Shown here piece after piece: positions 37,200 to 47,989 of a DNA stretch of 64,000 bases. The notes under the pieces are model-generated. The model did no database searches, was not told the origin of the DNA, and saw only the letters and a program-made list of their open reading frames with translations. The translations under genes were made by a program, and so were the position numbers. This DNA comes from Lepeophtheirus salmonis. Lineage: Eukaryota > Arthropoda > Copepoda > Siphonostomatoida > Caligidae. The stretch is taken from assembly GCF_016086655.4 (NCBI RefSeq), contig NC_052142.2:1368422-1432421 (forward strand), written 5' to 3'. Position 1 is the first letter of the stretch, and the number at the start of each line of letters is the position of its first letter.

Positions 37200-38110
37200 A
37201 AAATATTACATAGAAACCGATACAAAATACAAAAATTACAACAACTTTTTTAATTTTTTCCCGGGACTATTATTTTTTGGCTGTCTTCGTTTTTTCGAAT
37301 GAAACTGAAAATTCATTTCTTTAATATTTTGAAAATACTTTAAAAATATATCCAACAATCTAGAAGAAACAAAATTTAAATAAGTTAAAACTTCATGGCC
37401 ATCGGCAAACTTGCAATCCATATCACATGATCTTGACACATCAGCATTTCTTTTAGACAATATATAAATACATTTCTAGGATCTTTATAAGAAAAAAGAC
37501 AATTTGTTATAATATTGCAAACAAATATAAACTTCAGTAAATTATAAATATGAAATACAGTAAGAAACATAAAACCACTCATCTCACAAGTTCACCCCCA
37601 TTAGGTTCATTAAAATAATAAACGATAATTTGATGGCTACCATTTTCATCGATTAAAATAGTTGCATCATGGTTTTCAAAAGATTGAAAAACTGAATGTT
37701 TCCTATTTATAAGACTATTGTAGAATGTTTTTAATATATGGATTGAATCAAATAATAGGAATATATTTTCTTTTGAGATGGAGAACGGGTTTTCAATAAG
37801 CATAGGTAGAACAATTTCCGAATTTGTTCTTAAGAAATTCATGGTTGATAGAATATCCATCAGTCAAGATGACGACTGGTCTAAACCCAACGTCAGAAAC
37901 AAGTTTAAGAACTTTGAAGAACCATTTTTTCATGGCTTATTAATCAATTCTCAATAGAGGAACCATTTCAACTACGTCAATAAACCTGCATGGGATACTT
38001 ATAAGCCTAAAACCTCAGATTTTTTTGGCGATCCATTATCATCATATCCGTAGAGATTTCCACCCGAGAAATCAACTCTTTGAGCAGAATACACCTCGTT
38101 TATGATGATC
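37200..38110 (-). pseudogene. P-element/THAP9-like transposase relic
   Basis: The minus strand from 38110 downward reads DFSGGNLYGYDDNGSPKKSE (stop-interrupted), LKLVSDVGFRPVVILTDGYS with NHEFLKNKFG near 37820-37910, then after a frameshift ENIFLLFDSIHILKTFYNS (37579-37860). FLLFDSIHILK followed by N-S-INRK is the 'LFDxVHLLKNIRNNW' signature of P-element/THAP9 transposases, and the preceding VILTDGYSIN block matches the region before it. Two further minus frames (37236-37582) may be the C-terminal remnant. There is no THAP domain in view. Confidence 0.55.
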
Positions 38111-38182
38111 TAGAGATATTTCTCACTTAGCATTGAGCGAAGCTATTTTACAACTCAAATAATCAGATGCTGAGGTATCTAT

Positions 38183-38431
38183 TGTAGTTTCCTGTTCTAT
38201 TCAAGCGAATTGCAATCGTGAAAAAGGCTACTACAAATTTACTTATATTATTTAAAAGAACATCTAGAAACAAATGCCTAAGAAGTATTCTATCTTAGAA
38301 TATGAATTACTAACTGTATCTGTATTAGGTGTTTATTGCTCTACCTTGTTTAATTGATGTCGGCTCGAGAATGACGAAATAAATACGAGGTGTATACGAG
38401 TTGGTCTTTCAAGTAGCACAATGCACTTTAT
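38183..38431 (-). repeat. Truncated LTR copy (R-U5 part) of a gypsy-type element
   Basis: The stretch starting TGTAGTTTCCTGTTCTATTC repeats 40500-40760 with high similarity through GAGTTGGTCTTTCAAGTAG. In the orientation of the neighbouring pol relic (minus strand) this is the end of an LTR finishing CTACA. The remaining ~390 bp of that LTR are missing here and the sequence passes straight into integrase-coding DNA. Confidence 0.7.
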
Positions 38432-40103
38432 TTCATACCCGTCCCGTAACTCGGAAAGAATTCATTCAATAATATCTTACATATACTTTCTACCGTAGGT
38501 TCTTTCAAAGGGAATGCTGCATGAAACTTTGTACAAACATCAATGATTGTTAGTAAAAACTTAGGATCACTGGCATAACCATTGTACATTGGACCCATTA
38601 AATCTACATAAAATACTAAAAAAAATTTATTAATGGCGGTGGATGTTCGTCCCATATTTTTGACGCACTTTGTTTTTTTTTCCTTTGCACAAATTCAGAC
38701 TTTGCAACCTTTTATCTCATCCTCAATATTTCTATCCATATTTGGGGCAGTAAAAATATTGCTTGGCTAACAATTTTGACTTTGTCATCACAGGATGTGC
38801 TGATAAAGGATGTACATGCATAGCTGCAATAACCATAAGTACAGTATTTTCTGGTACACATATTCTTAAGTTATTCTTCACCTTATCATTCATAGACATT
38901 TTCCCATTAATTATGCATAGTTGATCATATACCCTAAGACAAGCCTTTATATCTTGAGATAATAAATTCTTTCCTAGTGACTGAATTGCTTTTAACTCTT
39001 TCTTCTTGCTTAGTAAACCCTCAACATATTTAATAAATTTATGCTTACATTGTTCTTTGTAAAAATCAATGTCTTTAAATGTATCTGTTGAAATTTTACT
39101 TGGAGTTTCACTTTAAACCTTATTATTAATCTCAGCCATTTCTTTTTCTATTTCCGTGATCCTTTCTTCTTCTTCATCAAGTTCCTTCTTTCTACACCAA
39201 GTTTTTACTGTTTTGACATGTGTAATTGGCTTTCCTATTGCCTCCATTATTTTTAAATCATATTCATTTGGCTCTTCCTTCTCTTCAAATCCTTCTTCTT
39301 GATGACCAGGTTTTCTGCTTAAAGAATCAGCATTTTGATTCCTCTTCCCGGATTTACAAGTAATTTCAAATTCAAATTCATAAGCCATTCCTTCCACATG
39401 TGAAGCATTCCAGTAAGGGCATCTGACTTCATAAACCATTGTAAAGGTTGATGATCAGTCCTGTTTTCAAACTTTCTTCACATAATAAAATATTTTAAAT
39501 GTTCAATAAATTCGACTACTGCTAAAAACTCTTTCTGCATCGCAGAATAATTTCTTTGTGTCTGATTAAGGGATTTACTACCGTACGCAATTGGATATTC
39601 TTTACCATCATCACCTATTTGCGTTAATACGGCTCCAATGGCAAAATTTGAAGCATCTGTTTCCAAAATAATCTCTTTAGAAAAGTCAGGAGTATTTAAA
39701 AAATGGTTTTACTAATAACTTTTATTTTATTTCATTATACACTTCATCTTGACTTTTAGACCATTGCCATTCTACCTCTTTGCAGAGAAGTTTTGGAATT
39801 GGTTCGGCTAATTTAGCATAATTAAGTATAAATTTTCGATAATAAAAGGCCTTGCCCAAAAAAGTTTGGAGATCCCTTGTGTTAGGAGGAACAGGCATTT
39901 TTTTGAACAGCTTCTATTAACCTATTAGCCGGAGCAACATGTTCTCTTCCTATTTCGTGCCAAACCAATTCGTCTATGGGTAAGTAAATCTGTTTTCGTC
40001 GTCTTAACCCTGAGATTAGCCTTCTCAGTCCTGAGCAAAAATTCAGCAGATCTAAATATATTAAATAATCCAACTCATACCATTCCCATATGTCACATGA
40101 CAA
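38432..40103 (-). pseudogene. Ty3/gypsy pol relic (RT thumb, RNase H, integrase start)
   Basis: On the minus strand: a decayed RT active site (YLDLLNF where YLDDLLIF is usual, about 40050), an RT thumb with MPVPPNTRDLQTFLG and AFYYRKFILNYAKLAEPI (39790-39900), RNase H METDASNFAIGAVLTQIGDD (39478-39666) and its end FEITCKSGKRNQNADSLSRK (39113-39439), an HHCC-like integrase zinc region (about 38700-38830), and the integrase core start FYVDLMGPM with FLLTIIDVCTKFHAAFPLK (38428-38655). It stops at FFPSYGTG, just before the second catalytic Asp, where the LTR fragment begins. Frame shifts occur between segments. It is related to K02A2.6-type gypsy elements by motif style. Confidence 0.85.
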
Positions 40104-40499
40104 TTCAATTTACCGACAATTAATGTAACTGACATAATTTATTTCGTTATTCACAATACATATATTCTTTGGAATTTAAAGATACATCTAATAACTATAT
40201 TCCTTAAAAGCACAGAACAAAACTGATGGGTGGACAGTGATTTTGGGGAGTGATTCTACTAGTATGAATACCAATAAATTTTTTCCCCTTGTCCTATACC
40301 TCCTTTAGATTATATTGCTAATGTTCTCCATAGAATATTTTTTAAGCATAAGGTTCTATACCGTATTTATTAAATGAAGATGTTTTACAAAATGTACTTT
40401 TCAATTACTTTACATTTGCTTTCTTACCAGTAACGAAATAAAAATAAAATAAGAGCAAAAGTTGCTCATGCAGACGGCATCCTACCAACTGAAGCAATT

Positions 40500-41141
40500 T
40501 GTAGTGTCCTTTTCTATTCAAGCGAATTGCAATCGTAAAAAAGGCTACTACAAGGTTACTTATATTATTTTAAAATATATCTAGTGACAAATGCTTAAGA
40601 AGTATTCTATCTTTGTATATGAATTACGTTGGAGATGAATTACTAACAGTATGTGTATTAGGTGCTCATTGACCTACCTTGTTTAATTGATGTCGGCTCC
40701 AGAATTACTAAATAAATACGAGGGGCATACGAGTTGGTCTTTCAAGTAGTACGATGCATTTTATTTTAGGAATACTTATTCGTTTAGAAGTAATCTGTTA
40801 ATTAACCTCATAAGGCATTGAACATCATATTTATTGCCGGTTTGGGTCTAATGCTTAGTTTTATAGAACGTTCGAGAGTCTTTTATCATGTGTTTATTTA
40901 CATGATGATATGACCTCGATATTCACATTGCTCATCACTATGTGACCATATTATATTACAAGACAATACTTAGCATTTTGACCGGCCCCTTCACAGCTTA
41001 GTCATCGTTTAGTATAATATCATACATAAACTGATATTCCCATATTATCTCAATCAATCAATAAATAAAATGTATACAACAATATATAATAATATGGAAG
41101 TCATATCTAGCTATTGAAGATCCTGATCCAATGATACTACA
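40500..41141 (-). repeat. Full-length LTR (642 bp)
   Basis: It begins TGTAGTGTCC and ends GATACTACA, so it has TG...CA ends with a TGTAG/CTACA inverted terminus. Its low-coordinate ~250 bp repeat 38183-38431, and its end sequence (TGTAGTGTCCTTTTCTA, CAATCGT-AAAAGGCTACTACAA) is shared with the LTR at 62177-62761. It is probably the 5' LTR of the minus-strand pol relic to its left. A purine-rich tract (GAAAGAAGAA on the minus strand) abuts the other end, so a role as 3' LTR of a second element cannot be excluded. Confidence 0.65.
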
Positions 41142-41239
41142 TTCTTCTTTCATTCATAAAATACAAGTCAGTCATTTGATGTGTTTTTCTGTAGGCAAAA
41201 AAATTAAGCCAGACAAAATTATTTGTCGATATAAAGTCG

Positions 41240-41485
41240 GACTTGTTGCTTGACATAAATAGGTTTTTTGAATGAAAGAATAGCTGCTCTTGCATAAATT
41301 AAAGAGGATTACATTTTTCCTTGAAGTTATCGACGTCATCTTTTATATCGTCTGAAATAAATGATTGTTCCATTTTTTCCGGTTGATCCGGCCCTGGAGC
41401 TTGGATTTCACCAATTGTTTGATGCAGAAAGAACTTGACATAATCATTAAAATCTTGTCCTTCTCCTTCAATTAAAACGAATCAA
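41240..41485 (-). pseudogene. Unrecognised coding fragment, possibly LTR-element ORF
   Basis: The minus strand is open for about 60 residues with LIEGEGQDFNDYVKFFLHQT, IGEIQAPGPDQPEKMEQSFI and a stop after KEKCNPL. Composition is protein-like (acidic, Gln/Pro-containing). It lies just upstream (in its own sense) of the LTR at 40500-41141. There is no Met start; TGA and TAG stops precede it. The family is unknown. Confidence 0.3.
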
Positions 41486-41517
41486 CTCTAGTAAAAACCT
41501 GAAAACTTTTAATATAG

Positions 41518-41544
41518 GACTACATGAATAAAGTTCATGTAGTC
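41518..41544. repeat. Perfect 11-bp hairpin
   Basis: GACTACATGAA and TTCATGTAGTC are perfect inverse copies around a 5-base loop. TATAGG and CCTATA flank them and could extend the stem. Confidence 0.8.
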
Positions 41545-41884
41545 TTAGCCTATAATAAATATATAAAAAAACAACAATGTGGATCTACTAAAGTAGTAAA
41601 CAAAAAAAAGTACTATCTCCCTCTCTATTACTCCCTGGATTGACTTATTTGCCTAAATACCAGATGATTTCGGGTCTTTTTTTCTTTTTGGAAGAAGGGT
41701 TAAGTGATAAAATAAAGGTAACAACGTTATCGAGAGAATTTTAGGGAAAGACGAGAAATTAATATCATAAGAGGAGTCATCATTTGTTTCTCCTCTCTGA
41801 TTGGCTTAAAATTGTCATTTGTATATTGTTTCTAATTTTAAACATACTTGTTAAACAAATTTCAATTCCTTTATGAAATTAAAA

Positions 41885-42233
41885 AATTATGGAAATATTG
41901 ATTTGAAAAAATTAGGATTTAATAACTAAAAAGGGGTTTTTATTAGGGGAGCTTCATTTTTTTTTTCTGTTAAGTAAAAAAAGACGCCCCATACCTCAAA
42001 CTAATGAATTTTTCCTATTTACTAGGAAAAAACATCGTTAAAACTTTTTTTTTCAGATTTATTTTCTTTCTAATTAGGTCATTCGGGCAAATTATGGAGC
42101 AGAGCAAGAACTATAATCTTTGAAATTATGGAAATATTGATTTTAAAAGTAGTAAAGTGTTATTCATTAGAGACGCTTCCATTTTTTTTCTGTTAGGGAA
42201 AAAATGATGGCCCCCAAATTTTTTTTTGAATTT
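41885..42233. repeat. Direct duplication, offset ~239 bp
   Basis: About 41885-42005 and 42124-42233 share ATTATGGAAATATTGATTT, a CGCTTCC/GCTTC-ATTTTTTTTCTGTTA block and a following A-rich GATG/GACGCCCC segment. Confidence 0.65.
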
Positions 42234-42254
42234 TGCTATTTACAAGAAATAATT

Positions 42255-42390
42255 TTTAAATTTAAAAAAAAAAATTTAATATTTGAAATTTTTTTTCCCA
42301 AAAAAATTAATATTTGAAACTTAATTTTGGAAAAAATTTAATATTTGACACTTTGTTTTTGAAAAAATTTAATAATTGAAAACTTTTGTA
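42255..42390. repeat. A/T-rich tandem repeat, ~4 copies of ~35 bp
   Basis: Repeated AAAAAATTTAATATTTGAAA followed by a T run and short spacer; copies are imperfect. No coding content. Confidence 0.7.
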
Positions 42391-42612
42391 GCAAACTATG
42401 GATTTCTGATTTTAATTTAATTTAATTTTTTATATAAAAGACTTAAAATAACAAGTATAAGTAATTTTCATAACTTTGAAATAACTTCTTTCATGATTTA
42501 CAATGTTAATTCTATGGCATGAAGTATTATTTACATTCATATGATGAATAAAACGACCAATTATATTAACTAAGCTTATGAAAATCAAACTTTAAATAGA
42601 TATTTATTACAG

Positions 42613-42771
42613 AATGAAGTGAATAGTAAAACTAGTCGTGTTCGAACAAATTATAAACTGCGAGTTGGTGAACAGAGAGTAGGGCGCTATACACCTTATA
42701 GTCAAGTTAGACTTCCATCAACGGGAGAATATCCTTATGGTGAAGCCGAAAACTATTACAAACATGCTAAG
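42613..42771 (+). CDS. Candidate internal exon of an unknown tyrosine-rich protein
   Basis: Between TATTACAG (ending 42612) and AAG|GTAAAA lies a 53-codon frame, open only in the frame that starts at the acceptor: SKTSRVRTNYKLRVGEQRVG, RYTPYSQVRLPSTGEYPYGE, then NYYKHAK. Codon use and composition look like real protein and contrast with the AT-rich surroundings. The protein family is not recognised. An alternative donor at TATG|GTGAAG inside the exon would join in frame to the exon at 45587. Confidence 0.5.
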
Positions 42772-44824
42772 GTAAAAAGTTGTACAATTAATTAAACCAA
42801 ATTAGGATAAGTTTTGACATAAATTAACAATTCAATGTACATAAAATTTTTAATACTATCTTGAGGAAATGATATAATTATATATTATTATAATGCTTCT
42901 CTAGGTGAAATTTAATGCTATTTTTTTGTTCACTATTAATTAAAGTTTTAGTAGTTTCTTAATATGGAACTTAAAATTTTTTCTTTCTCAGGTACCGTCT
43001 TAATTTGTTTTGGCTCGTAAATTCCTTCATAAAAACTTTGAATAACTTTCATGCTCGATTATTACTTACAATTATTTTTTCATTTTTAAAATTGCATGTA
43101 AGTACATATGTACCTCTAACATAGTCTAGATATATTAAAGATGGCATAACTGTATGATGTCATCATTTAGCAAATATTGTTTAATAAGATGGCTTTTGAG
43201 TACAATTCGGAAGCATTCTAATTATGTACGATGGGACCAGAAGGGATATCAAAATTTTCTGCCCTATACATCCCTACTGTTCATGTTTAAAACAGCCAAG
43301 GTGAAATAAAATTATTTGGTGCTTGGCTGAGAATTTACCCACTAATTTTCGGTGAACAAAAAACCTAGTTTTCTTCTTTTTATTATAATATATTATTGAT
43401 TTTATTACTTCACAAGAATTCCTTAAAAAAGAATAAATCAAACCAAGTAAGTTTGCCTCTCAGAAGTTATCCAGTCTATAATTAGCAAATATTCTAAAAA
43501 AATTGCATTATGTGTAACCTGAGACAATTTGAGGACTCTCAAAATATTAATTGATTCCTCTTTTAACGCTTTTTTTTGCTTCTGGGCAAAAAATGTACTC
43601 ATTAAGTTTTCATAAAGTTTACTAAATATTTATAAAACGCTTTTTTCCATTTATTGTTCGTTACTTCTTACACGTTATATATATGAGTTTAATTTTAACA
43701 ATACCTCTAATTCCTGTCAAACCCTTAATCTAAAAAAAAGAAAGTACTTTTTTAAATGGAAATCATAAACTGCAAGATGAAATGTAAAACACATTTGAAC
43801 ACTTTAATACAGGATGCAATCATAATTAGCTTCTAAGCACTGGTTCATATAAAAAAGAAATAACCGGAAAAATATGCAATAGAGAGCTACAAATGGAGTT
43901 GTAGAAAATGTGACCTAAAACAAGAGAGAGACTTTTTCTAATTGCAACCTGAATAGTATTTTTTATGTTCCAAAACTGTTATAATATTTAATCTTTAAAT
44001 ATATAGGTATAACAGAGTTTGTATTTCCTGCATGGGTCACCACAACGTTGGGCAAAGCACCCTAAAACATTGTATGGGTTCCTCTTATGAGCCTGGTTAG
44101 GCTAAGAAGGGGGTGCTGATATTCGGGAGGGGGCGGGTCATATAAGGGTGGCTTATTCTTTACACAAAACAAAAAATTGTTATGTGGAGCTCAAGGAGAA
44201 TAGATTTTGACTTATTAATCAAAAAGTGACTGGCAAATAAGGACGTTTTCTAAATTTATTCAAAATAAAAAAAAATAAAAAATGTTTAGGGTAATATTAT
44301 AAATTTGTGAGAATTGAACATTAACAAATTAGTTAATTTTTTTAGCATGAATATGCATAATTTTCCGAGTATTTTTAAATTTTTATCAATTTTTCCTTTT
44401 TTTTTGTCGAGCATCAATGTTTAAGGAGAAATACTACAAAACAATGCATTTTTGAGATAAAATTTAAAACTACTCATTTTTTTTTTTTTTTTTTGACACA
44501 TTATTCTCCATAATTTTTTTGGTTTCGTATGTACCAAAAAGTTGTTGGTAGGTTTTGGGTTCTCTCTACAATCGCAATAAATATTTTATTTTTTTTCCAC
44601 AAAATTCGTGCAAAACAGTTTTTTTTTGCATTTTTTTAGCAAATTTCTATTTGGCATTTTTTTAACAAAAATGTGAGATTGATTTCTTATCTAGACAATT
44701 TTTTCCCTGCTTATATGTTTGTATATTATTTTGAAGTTCGTAACCGACTTTATTTTTTTTAATTCATAGTAATAAAGTTATATTTTATAGAGCCGCTAAT
44801 AATGTGTTATTGAATAACTTAACG
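42772..44824. other. AT-rich stretch, probable intron
   Basis: Nothing coding is seen. Long T tracts occur at 44478-44494 and elsewhere. A short GC-richer patch at 44020-44160 contains no recognisable RNA gene. Confidence 0.45.
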
Positions 44825-45370
44825 CTTGACCTCACCGAAGGTGTCTAAACATGAAGAAAATTGAATTGACCATTGTCAATGCAATTTTTGCGTTGCTGAT
44901 ACTTTTTACAGCAACACTTGTAACAGTTTTATTTTCAGCTTTAGTAACATTTTCCAAATTAATGAGATAAGGGCCAACCAAAACTGCAGTCATAGACCGT
45001 TTTCGAATGTTTGTAGTTTCGTCCAATGCAAGAAATATATCTTTTCCCTCAAGATTTTTTAAATCTTGGCCCACACTACTTTACATTGAGACTCGATTGA
45101 CTTGGTTATGGAGAGGCAAGAGGTAATTACTTTTCCAGTGTAAACTTCCGTGAATTTAACAAAATTTGGATAATTAACGATATGGAGTGGAATATAGTAA
45201 GAAATAAGTATTTTGCTTATGTTGTTCTACTTTGAACATCTTCAGGACTATTGCTCCATAAATAAAAAGATGGCACGCCAAACATCTAGAATCCTTGTCG
45301 TAACTCCATATATTTTTAGCACCATTATCAATAATCCATGATTTTAAAGTATTTCTATGAAACATTTCAT
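44825..45370 (-). pseudogene. hAT-type transposase relic, N-terminal part
   Basis: The minus strand reads LKSWIIDNGAKNIWSYDKDS with CLACHLF and MFKVEQHKQNT (45174-45365), the N-terminal zinc-binding region of CGGBP1-like hAT transposases, and then LEGKDIFLALDETTNIRKRS with AVLVGPYLINLENVTKAENKT (44832-45074), the start of the catalytic core. Here the DETT acidic residue is kept, unlike the HETT of the relic at 1545-3260. The part between them and the C-terminal half are missing. Confidence 0.65.
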
Positions 45371-45586
45371 TTTTTAATAATTTTACAAAACTTTATTTAT
45401 TGAAAACAAGAAACGTAATGAGTTATTTTAATATAAAACCAAATTTGAAGTCAAGACTTTATCTTAATCTTCATCACGAAACAACTTTACTTTCTAAAAC
45501 TTATTAAAATAATCAATACGTAGTTCGTAGTTATAGGTTGCTTATTTATTTATGATTAATTCATTTTCATATCTTTTCGCCTCAAG

Positions 45587-45669
45587 AATGGAGAAATAAT
45601 GATGACAGCTTCTATTATTATAAGGATGACCAACTGGAAAAAGCTGCTCACACTTTTGAGGACATATAA
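45587..45669 (+). CDS. Candidate terminal exon of the unknown tyrosine-rich gene
   Basis: After the acceptor-like TTTTCGCCTCAAG, the frame WRNNDDSFYYYKDDQLEKAA then HTFEDI ends with TAA at 45667-45669. Tyr and acidic content resemble the exon at 42613-42771, 2.8 kb upstream. The acceptor leaves two bases before the Trp codon, so the upstream exon must end in phase 1. The GTGAAG donor at 42743 area (TAT G|GT) would do this, whereas the stronger GTAAAA donor at 42772 would not. The link therefore needs transcript support. Family unknown. Confidence 0.4.
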
Positions 45670-45968
45670 TATTCATGTATGATTATAATAGTTCTAAAAA
45701 CAATCGATGGGGATCATTCTCCTAATTGTCTAACTTATTTGGAAATAGAAAATATGATATATTTGGACACTGAAACTCATCTATTTAGTTCTTCAATGTA
45801 TTAAAGGTTTCAGGAATATTATCGTTATAGTCCTTTATAAGGAGCCAGATATGGGGAGGCTTGTTGATTGGAGTTTTTTCGGATTGGAGATCAATTGCGA
45901 TATGGCGATATTATATCACTGATCGCAGTATTGCAATTGGTCCTATCTCTAGTAGATATCACAAGTCT

Positions 45969-46400
45969 CGTGGGGATGCGACACAACCCGTGGGCCGGGA
46001 TATCAACAGCAGCTATACTTAATGGCATCTCTTATGATATTACATGAATTGGCAATAGATTACAATCTGTTTTTTAGTCGTGTTGGCATGCAACACAACC
46101 CGTGGGCCAGGATATGAACCGCAGGTATAGTTAATGGCGTCTCTGATGATATGATATGAATTGGTGGTAGATTACCACTCGTTTGTTGGTCGTGTTGACC
46201 CGTAAGACAACCCGTGGACGGGCATATGAACTCCAGCTATTGTTGATGCCGTCTCTGATGATATTACATGAATTGTCCGATGGTTACAACCTGTTTGTTT
46301 GTCACGTTGCTTCGCAACACATCCCGTGGGTCGGGATATCAACCAGGGTTACAGTAGATGGCGTCCCTTATCATAATACATGAAATTACGAAAAGGTTCG
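45969..46400. repeat. Satellite-like tandem repeat, 4 copies of ~112 bp
   Basis: Copies start near 45969, 46079, 46191 and 46303. Each has a GCAACACAACCCGTGGGC-like block, then TATGAAC-GCAG-TATAGTTAATGGCGTC, GATGATATTACATGAATT and a CTGTTTGTTGGTCGTGTT junction. Copies are about 75-85% alike by eye. An open frame across it is accidental. Confidence 0.85.
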
Positions 46401-46495
46401 TACTTTTTATCAAGCTCTGTGGATATGCTACATATCTCATGAGCTGAGCATCAATTTTAGACTTAGGTCTGATAATATGAAATTTATGATTTCAA

Positions 46496-46640
46496 TGATT
46501 TCGCACATTAACGATCTTTTTCTGCTATTATGCACATTAACGGTCTTGTTCAGTTATTATGCACATTTCCTAATTATTATGCACATCAACGGGCTAGTTC
46601 AGTTATTATAAACATGAACTAGTTATTTTGCATAATAACG
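46496..46640. repeat. Tandem repeat with TTATTATGCACATTAACGG core
   Basis: Four to five copies of a ~30-34 bp unit (TTATTATGCACATTAACGGTC-like, often followed by TGTTCAG) lie just downstream of the 112-bp array. The last copies are degenerate. Confidence 0.7.
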
Positions 46641-47985
46641 GAATTATTACTTTAGCTGCAACATATATATTTATATATATATGTTTAAAGAAATTGTATA
46701 TTTGTAAATGATCGCAAATTAAATTGATCGGATTGCTGATTGCAAATGGTCCTTATCGCTATTTCACATTGAATTTCTGATGGCAATTTTTTTCCTGATC
46801 ACTCACAAGCCTGGATATAGATCTTGTTTCTTCTCACGTAGAGGATGAATTTATATTGGGAAAGTGGGATTAACATTGCTGCAGTATTAATGAACTTCAA
46901 AGGAACCCAAAAGTTACTTCTGAAAATCATGTTCTTAAATTGAAAAATATTAAGATTAATTTGCCCCATGAAAATGTGAATAAAGTAGAAATTATTTTCT
47001 ATTTTTGAGAAATATGGAGGGGATGTGGGGCAAGCAAAAGCAAGTGTCTTCCATAATAGAAGATTAAAGGATCTAAAAAATGATAACTTCGTTTTCGGTT
47101 CCGTCTATAATTGTGAGATGTTGGGCTTTCTTCCCAGAAAGGGTATTAAGACCCAAATCAGTTGTATGGGTCAGCCTAAAACAAGAGCAAAATGCTTTAT
47201 GAGTGGTCATTTTTCAAAAAGCTATGCAAAATGTTCAGAATTAATCAAATAACTTGATTAGAAAATCTGTCAAAAGAAAGAGGGCAAAGATATTAATATA
47301 AAAGTTCGTGGCGGAAGGCCCTTTTCCATTCATATAGGAGATGGGATACTATCTTCCATTATCCTCAAGATATACCAGAAGATTTTTATTGACATAAAAA
47401 ATTTCCTTTTTGAAATTGAGAGTTACTGTGTTGGTTACTTCCCTATATATGCTTCTGATGATAGATACTATTTATCAAACAGATAAGTCGAGAAAATCTC
47501 ATTTTTATGGGGTGCTGCTCATCTGTTTCATGGTATGAAACACCAACGTATGATTCGAACACTACCATAGATCTTATTAATCAAAAGGTAGTATATAAAC
47601 TTTTATTCAGCAATACAAAGGATCAGAACTGTCTAAAATGTCTTGCTATACATAATTCTATTTTGACTGTTCATGCATCATTTTTATTGGACCAATAGCG
47701 CTGTCTGGTCGTTAGGCTTATTAAGAAGGGTGTCGGTAGTTACGAACTTTCCCCCAAAGTTTTCACTCCGCACCTTACTGTATGTACCCGAAATACGATT
47801 TGAATATCGACCAGATGAGAAAACCCCAAATGTTTGCGAAGGAAATTAAAATCCTTAAGGACAGTTGCTCTGAGTCTGCAAAACGAAAGATTGTTCTGGG
47901 ATCACCTCTTAGGCATGCTCTGTTTTTTACGACAAAAGGTTAGGAGTTTAGACTTCAGGGCCAATTATACGTGTCTGCGATTATT
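46641..47985. other. Stretch with unrecognised open frames
   Basis: The + strand frame 47025-47252 includes KCFMSGHFSKSYAKCSELI, which resembles a damaged CCHC zinc knuckle, and 47507-47698 is another open frame. These may be retroelement debris on the + strand, but no pol motif supports it. Confidence 0.3.
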
Positions 47986-47989
47986 ACTT

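Noticed and set aside
43990..44165. GC-richer patch considered as a tRNA or SINE head
   Set aside because: No A and B box pair or cloverleaf could be built by eye.
46183..46383. 66-residue frame
   Set aside because: It lies wholly inside the 112-bp tandem repeat.
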